Assembly (NCBI GenBank): GCA_963931865.1
Contig: OZ007506.1
Location: 11,781,301 to 11,845,300 of the forward strand
Length of the DNA: 64,000 bases
Reading direction: 5' to 3'
From: Axinella damicornis
Lineage: Eukaryota; Porifera; Demospongiae; Axinellida; Axinellidae
Position 1 is the first letter of the stretch, and the number at the start of each line of letters is the position of its first letter. Of the stretch, positions 61,200 through 64,000 are shown one piece after another. Under the pieces are notes generated by a model. The model was not told the DNA's origin and made no database searches. It saw nothing but the letters and a program-made list of their open reading frames with translations. The position numbers were made by a program, and so were the translations under genes.

Positions 61200-63050
61200 G
61201 ATGGGAAACCAGTTTATGTAACCCACATCAGGATGTGGGTTGAACCCAGATTGAATCCGGATTAGTTTTCAAGGAGGTGCTGTAAACAGCTGGAGCAGTT
61301 TCTAAGTGGATCATCTGCTGCACATTGAAGCTGTCAGTATTCATGACAAGTAGTCCAGCCCCACAATCACTGAAGCACAAGTTGTGTGTGAACATTCATG
61401 AGCTAAACTGGCTCAAAAGCTGCATATGTGGACCAAGGGGGGGAGGGGGGCACACTTCACCTTTTGCCGACGCAAATTCCCTTTTTGCCTGACCTGTGAA
61501 CCAACCAACCAACCATGAAGTCATAATGACATGAACGTAGTATACGGAGGCATACGGTCCAAGTAATAAGATGTACGGACGTGCACGAGCTATGGACACG
61601 TGCAATGGGGGTTGACAAGCATGTTGATTATCCGGGGCTGTGGAAGAAGCGCCTCCTCCTACCAAGAAGCTCTGCAGTTGTGGGGCAGATCTCTCATCAC
61701 TGAGTGTATACATGTCAAAAAACACTTGGCTGGGTCGAATCACTTGAAGATACAGGCAGTGAGTGGGCTGCGGGTGCCCATGTCCACCAAGAGGACGCCT
61801 GTGGTGCAGCACCCGTGTGCAGAGCTGAAAATGGAGGTAGCGAGAGGGCCTAGGGGGGGATAGGGAGGCAGTTTTGACAGCATAAAAGGCTAGAATTCCT
61901 GCAAGTACCAAATTGCCACTCGAGTATTTTTTAGGGGAGAAACAACCAACCAACTAAAGTGGCTTTGCGTCTGGCAATTTGGCAATTGTGGCCCCATGGT
62001 GTGGACACTTCTAATCCAGATTCTAATCCATATTTAGTACGTGTAAACAGGCTTAATAGTAACTTCCGGTTTAGGGGCCTCTGCTCTACCAAAGCCATGC
62101 TCACATTGAGAACTAATTATATAGCAGTACTAATGTTAGACCCAAGAGCTACACTCTAAACCACACTGTGTCACTTATAATTATGCAGTGTACAACATTT
62201 GTCTCACTTGGTGAGTTTGTAATTTGACAGTGCGGCAGGCAGCAACGTTGCACCTAATATGCACAGTGTATTATAATAACTCACTTGCAGTGAGTTTGTA
62301 AGTCAACAGTGAGGCAGGCTGTATGTTACAGGGAAGATCCTGTAGCCCAAGTGCTCTCGTGTTAATTAAGATTCGCTCCACCAGGGGCTTCCCCTCTGAC
62401 ATACACCAGTCGATTGAAGGGACACACGGAGGGTTTGGGAGTGTGCATCTGCGGCTCGATCGGGCTTCTTTGTTGGTGTGGAGTGGAGTGTGTGTGAAGG
62501 AGATGGGAGGGAGGTGGCGAGGGCATGGGTGAGCCCTACGGTGACTGTGAGCTCGCTCAGAGATTGAATGTAGGCACCAAATGGGAGAGGGTCCAGGAGT
62601 ACTGTGAGGGGAGAGGGATCGATGAACAGTGCTTGACATGAATGCCCAAAATATTTCATGAACCACAACTTGGCTTCTGGTTTGATACACAAAATGCAAC
62701 ATACAAACTTGGAAAATTAGCTATACAATGGATTTTGTTCCAGTTCAATAGCTCAAAGTAGTACCACAGTCCAATCAGTTCATTTCCGTGGCAAGGCATG
62801 CACGATTACGCATGATTAAGTAATTTGCATGCTTAAAAATCTATGCGGGTGTGAACTAGGAAGAGAGGAGCGAAGATCGTTACTAAGGCTGAAAGAAGCA
62901 TGAAAGCAAGCTAGAAAACCAAGAGACGCCAACGGGAGAGTGCTGCCAGAATGAGAGAGCTCAGCTGTCCTTGCCCCCTGCCGAACACAGTAGTGAAGAG
63001 GAGCACAGTGTTCACAGTGAGAACGAAAGGGATGCCTCAGGCAGTTCTAG
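61200..63050. other. Unassigned sequence
   Basis: No recognised gene. Open frames at 61600-61863 (plus) and 62271-62702 (minus) match nothing I know. A serine/acid-rich frame just after it (about 62896-63111, EHSSEEEHSVHSENERDASG) lacks a start codon. Confidence 0.3.
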
Positions 63051-63061
63051 CGGCACAGACG

Positions 63062-63290
63062 ATTCGGATTTGGCAAATAATGTTGTTACCAAATTGCGCC
63101 AAACATGGTAGTTATATGAATCTATTCATATACTTGCCATAATTATTTGGCAAATAATGTTGCTACCAAATTGTGCCAAACATGGTGTTATATGAATAGA
63201 TTCATATACTTGCCATATTTGGCAAATAATGTTGTTACCAAATTGTGCCAAACATGGTAGTTATATGAATAGATACTTGCCATATTTGGC
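63062..63290. repeat. About 82-bp tandem repeat, three units
   Basis: Units containing TTTGGCAAATAATGTTG, CCAAACATGGT and TATATGAATAGATTC. Each unit is itself partly palindromic (GAATCTATTCATATA). Confidence 0.88.
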
Positions 63291-63299
63291 ATACTGATG

Positions 63300-63839
63300 A
63301 AAGACTTTTAATACAGTGTGTCAACAGGTAAATACGTCACAAGTTGTTGCACCAATAGACGACATACGTATGATGGACAAACTTCAATGAAAAGGCGCAC
63401 TGGTTATACGTTTGGCTTTGTCTGAAAAAGTATACTCGAGCACACAGACAAAGTGGCTTGAAGAGAAGACTTAACAATGGAGGAATACTGATGTAGTCTA
63501 CGAGCATCTAGCTAGCTACATGTTGCCTATGTTGGTCAGTGGTTTCTCGTTGCCTTCTTAGTCGTCTCCTCTCTCGGTCAGCTTGTAGTCATTGCTCTCT
63601 CTGTTCAGGACTCTCTGGCCTTCTTTGCCGTTGCCTTTCTCAGTATAGCTATAGTCTGCGTTCTTGGCGCTCCTCAGACGATCATTTTCGCGTATACATT
63701 CTTGCTGTTTTAGCATCTGCTGTTTACCTCCAATCTTCTTGCTGTTTTAGCATCTCTTGCTGAAATCTCACCAGGGTTGTCCGGGATTGCCATCGCAAAT
63801 CCCTAGGACAACTTAGGACAGAAGGACAAATAGGGACTA
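63300..63839. other. Unassigned sequence
   Basis: T-rich stretches with TCTTCTTGCTGTTTTAGCAT repeated twice (about 63695-63750). No gene recognised. Confidence 0.35.
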
Positions 63840-63863
63840 CCCCCCCCCCCCCCCCCCCCCCCC
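63840..63863. repeat. Poly-C tract (24 C)
   Basis: Homopolymer near the right edge. Confidence 0.95.
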
Positions 63864-64000
63864 AATTTTAGGATAGATGTAGTGTACAAAATGGGGGGAC
63901 ATTACGGTACATGTTTTGTTTCATGCCCAAAAGTGTCCATGCATGTGCGACCCTGGCTACTTACCCATGCCAAAGGCATGTGTTCCGAGCACCTTGTCCT

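Overview
This is eukaryotic DNA, almost certainly from a marine invertebrate animal; a sponge or cnidarian fits best but I cannot prove it. The evidence is GT-AG introns with matching phases, metazoan gene families (AKR7 aldo-keto reductase, EMI1/FBXO5-type F-box protein, glycerol kinase, glutamate carboxypeptidase II, DPAGT1, dynein heavy chain, a Death-domain/NB-ARC protein), a Copia element primed by a metazoan-type initiator tRNA, and a very high load of hairpin transposons and satellites. Bacterial-style operons are absent.

Layout. 1-5.4 kb: a decayed glutamate carboxypeptidase II copy, then a broken DPAGT1 fragment that runs into a 51-bp minisatellite. 7.9-14.1 kb (minus): a nearly full-length but frameshifted glycerol kinase pseudogene of 14 recognisable exons. 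14.4-16.4 kb (minus): a three-exon Death domain / transmembrane / truncated NB-ARC gene whose reading frame stops at the Walker A lysine codon. 16.8-18.4 kb: a second decayed glutamate carboxypeptidase II copy. 18.9-24.7 kb: transposons and a 200-base assembly gap. 24.9-26.8 kb: a minisatellite directly in front of the first two exons of a DMAP1-binding-domain-like gene. 29.5-31.7 kb: an 848-bp tandem array, inverted relative to a shorter array at 23.3-24.7 kb. 33.0-48.8 kb (plus): a complete 12-exon AKR7 gene whose 10.2-kb second intron holds a Penelope-like element split by an intact Copia element, plus an almost intact LINE. 51.8-53.4 kb: an EMI1-like F-box gene with a partial head-to-head copy. 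57.2-59.6 kb (minus): decayed dynein heavy chain exons. The rest is mostly transposon relics and unassigned sequence.

Only AKR7, the EMI1-like ORF, the Copia polyprotein and the short Death-TM gene read cleanly. The other recognisable genes carry frameshifts or stops, so the window looks like a duplication- and transposon-rich region where several gene copies are decaying.

The dominant mobile families are hairpin elements beginning TAGCCTCGTTCCCAGGCC with 9-bp target duplications, a sister family beginning TAGTCTCGGTCCCAGACC, piggyBac-like TTAA elements, and hAT-like elements. Three signals deserve most attention: hammerhead-ribozyme-like cores in the Penelope termini, a 2A ribosome-skipping motif in the LINE, and the EMI1-like protein that keeps its LR tail but lacks a zinc-binding region.
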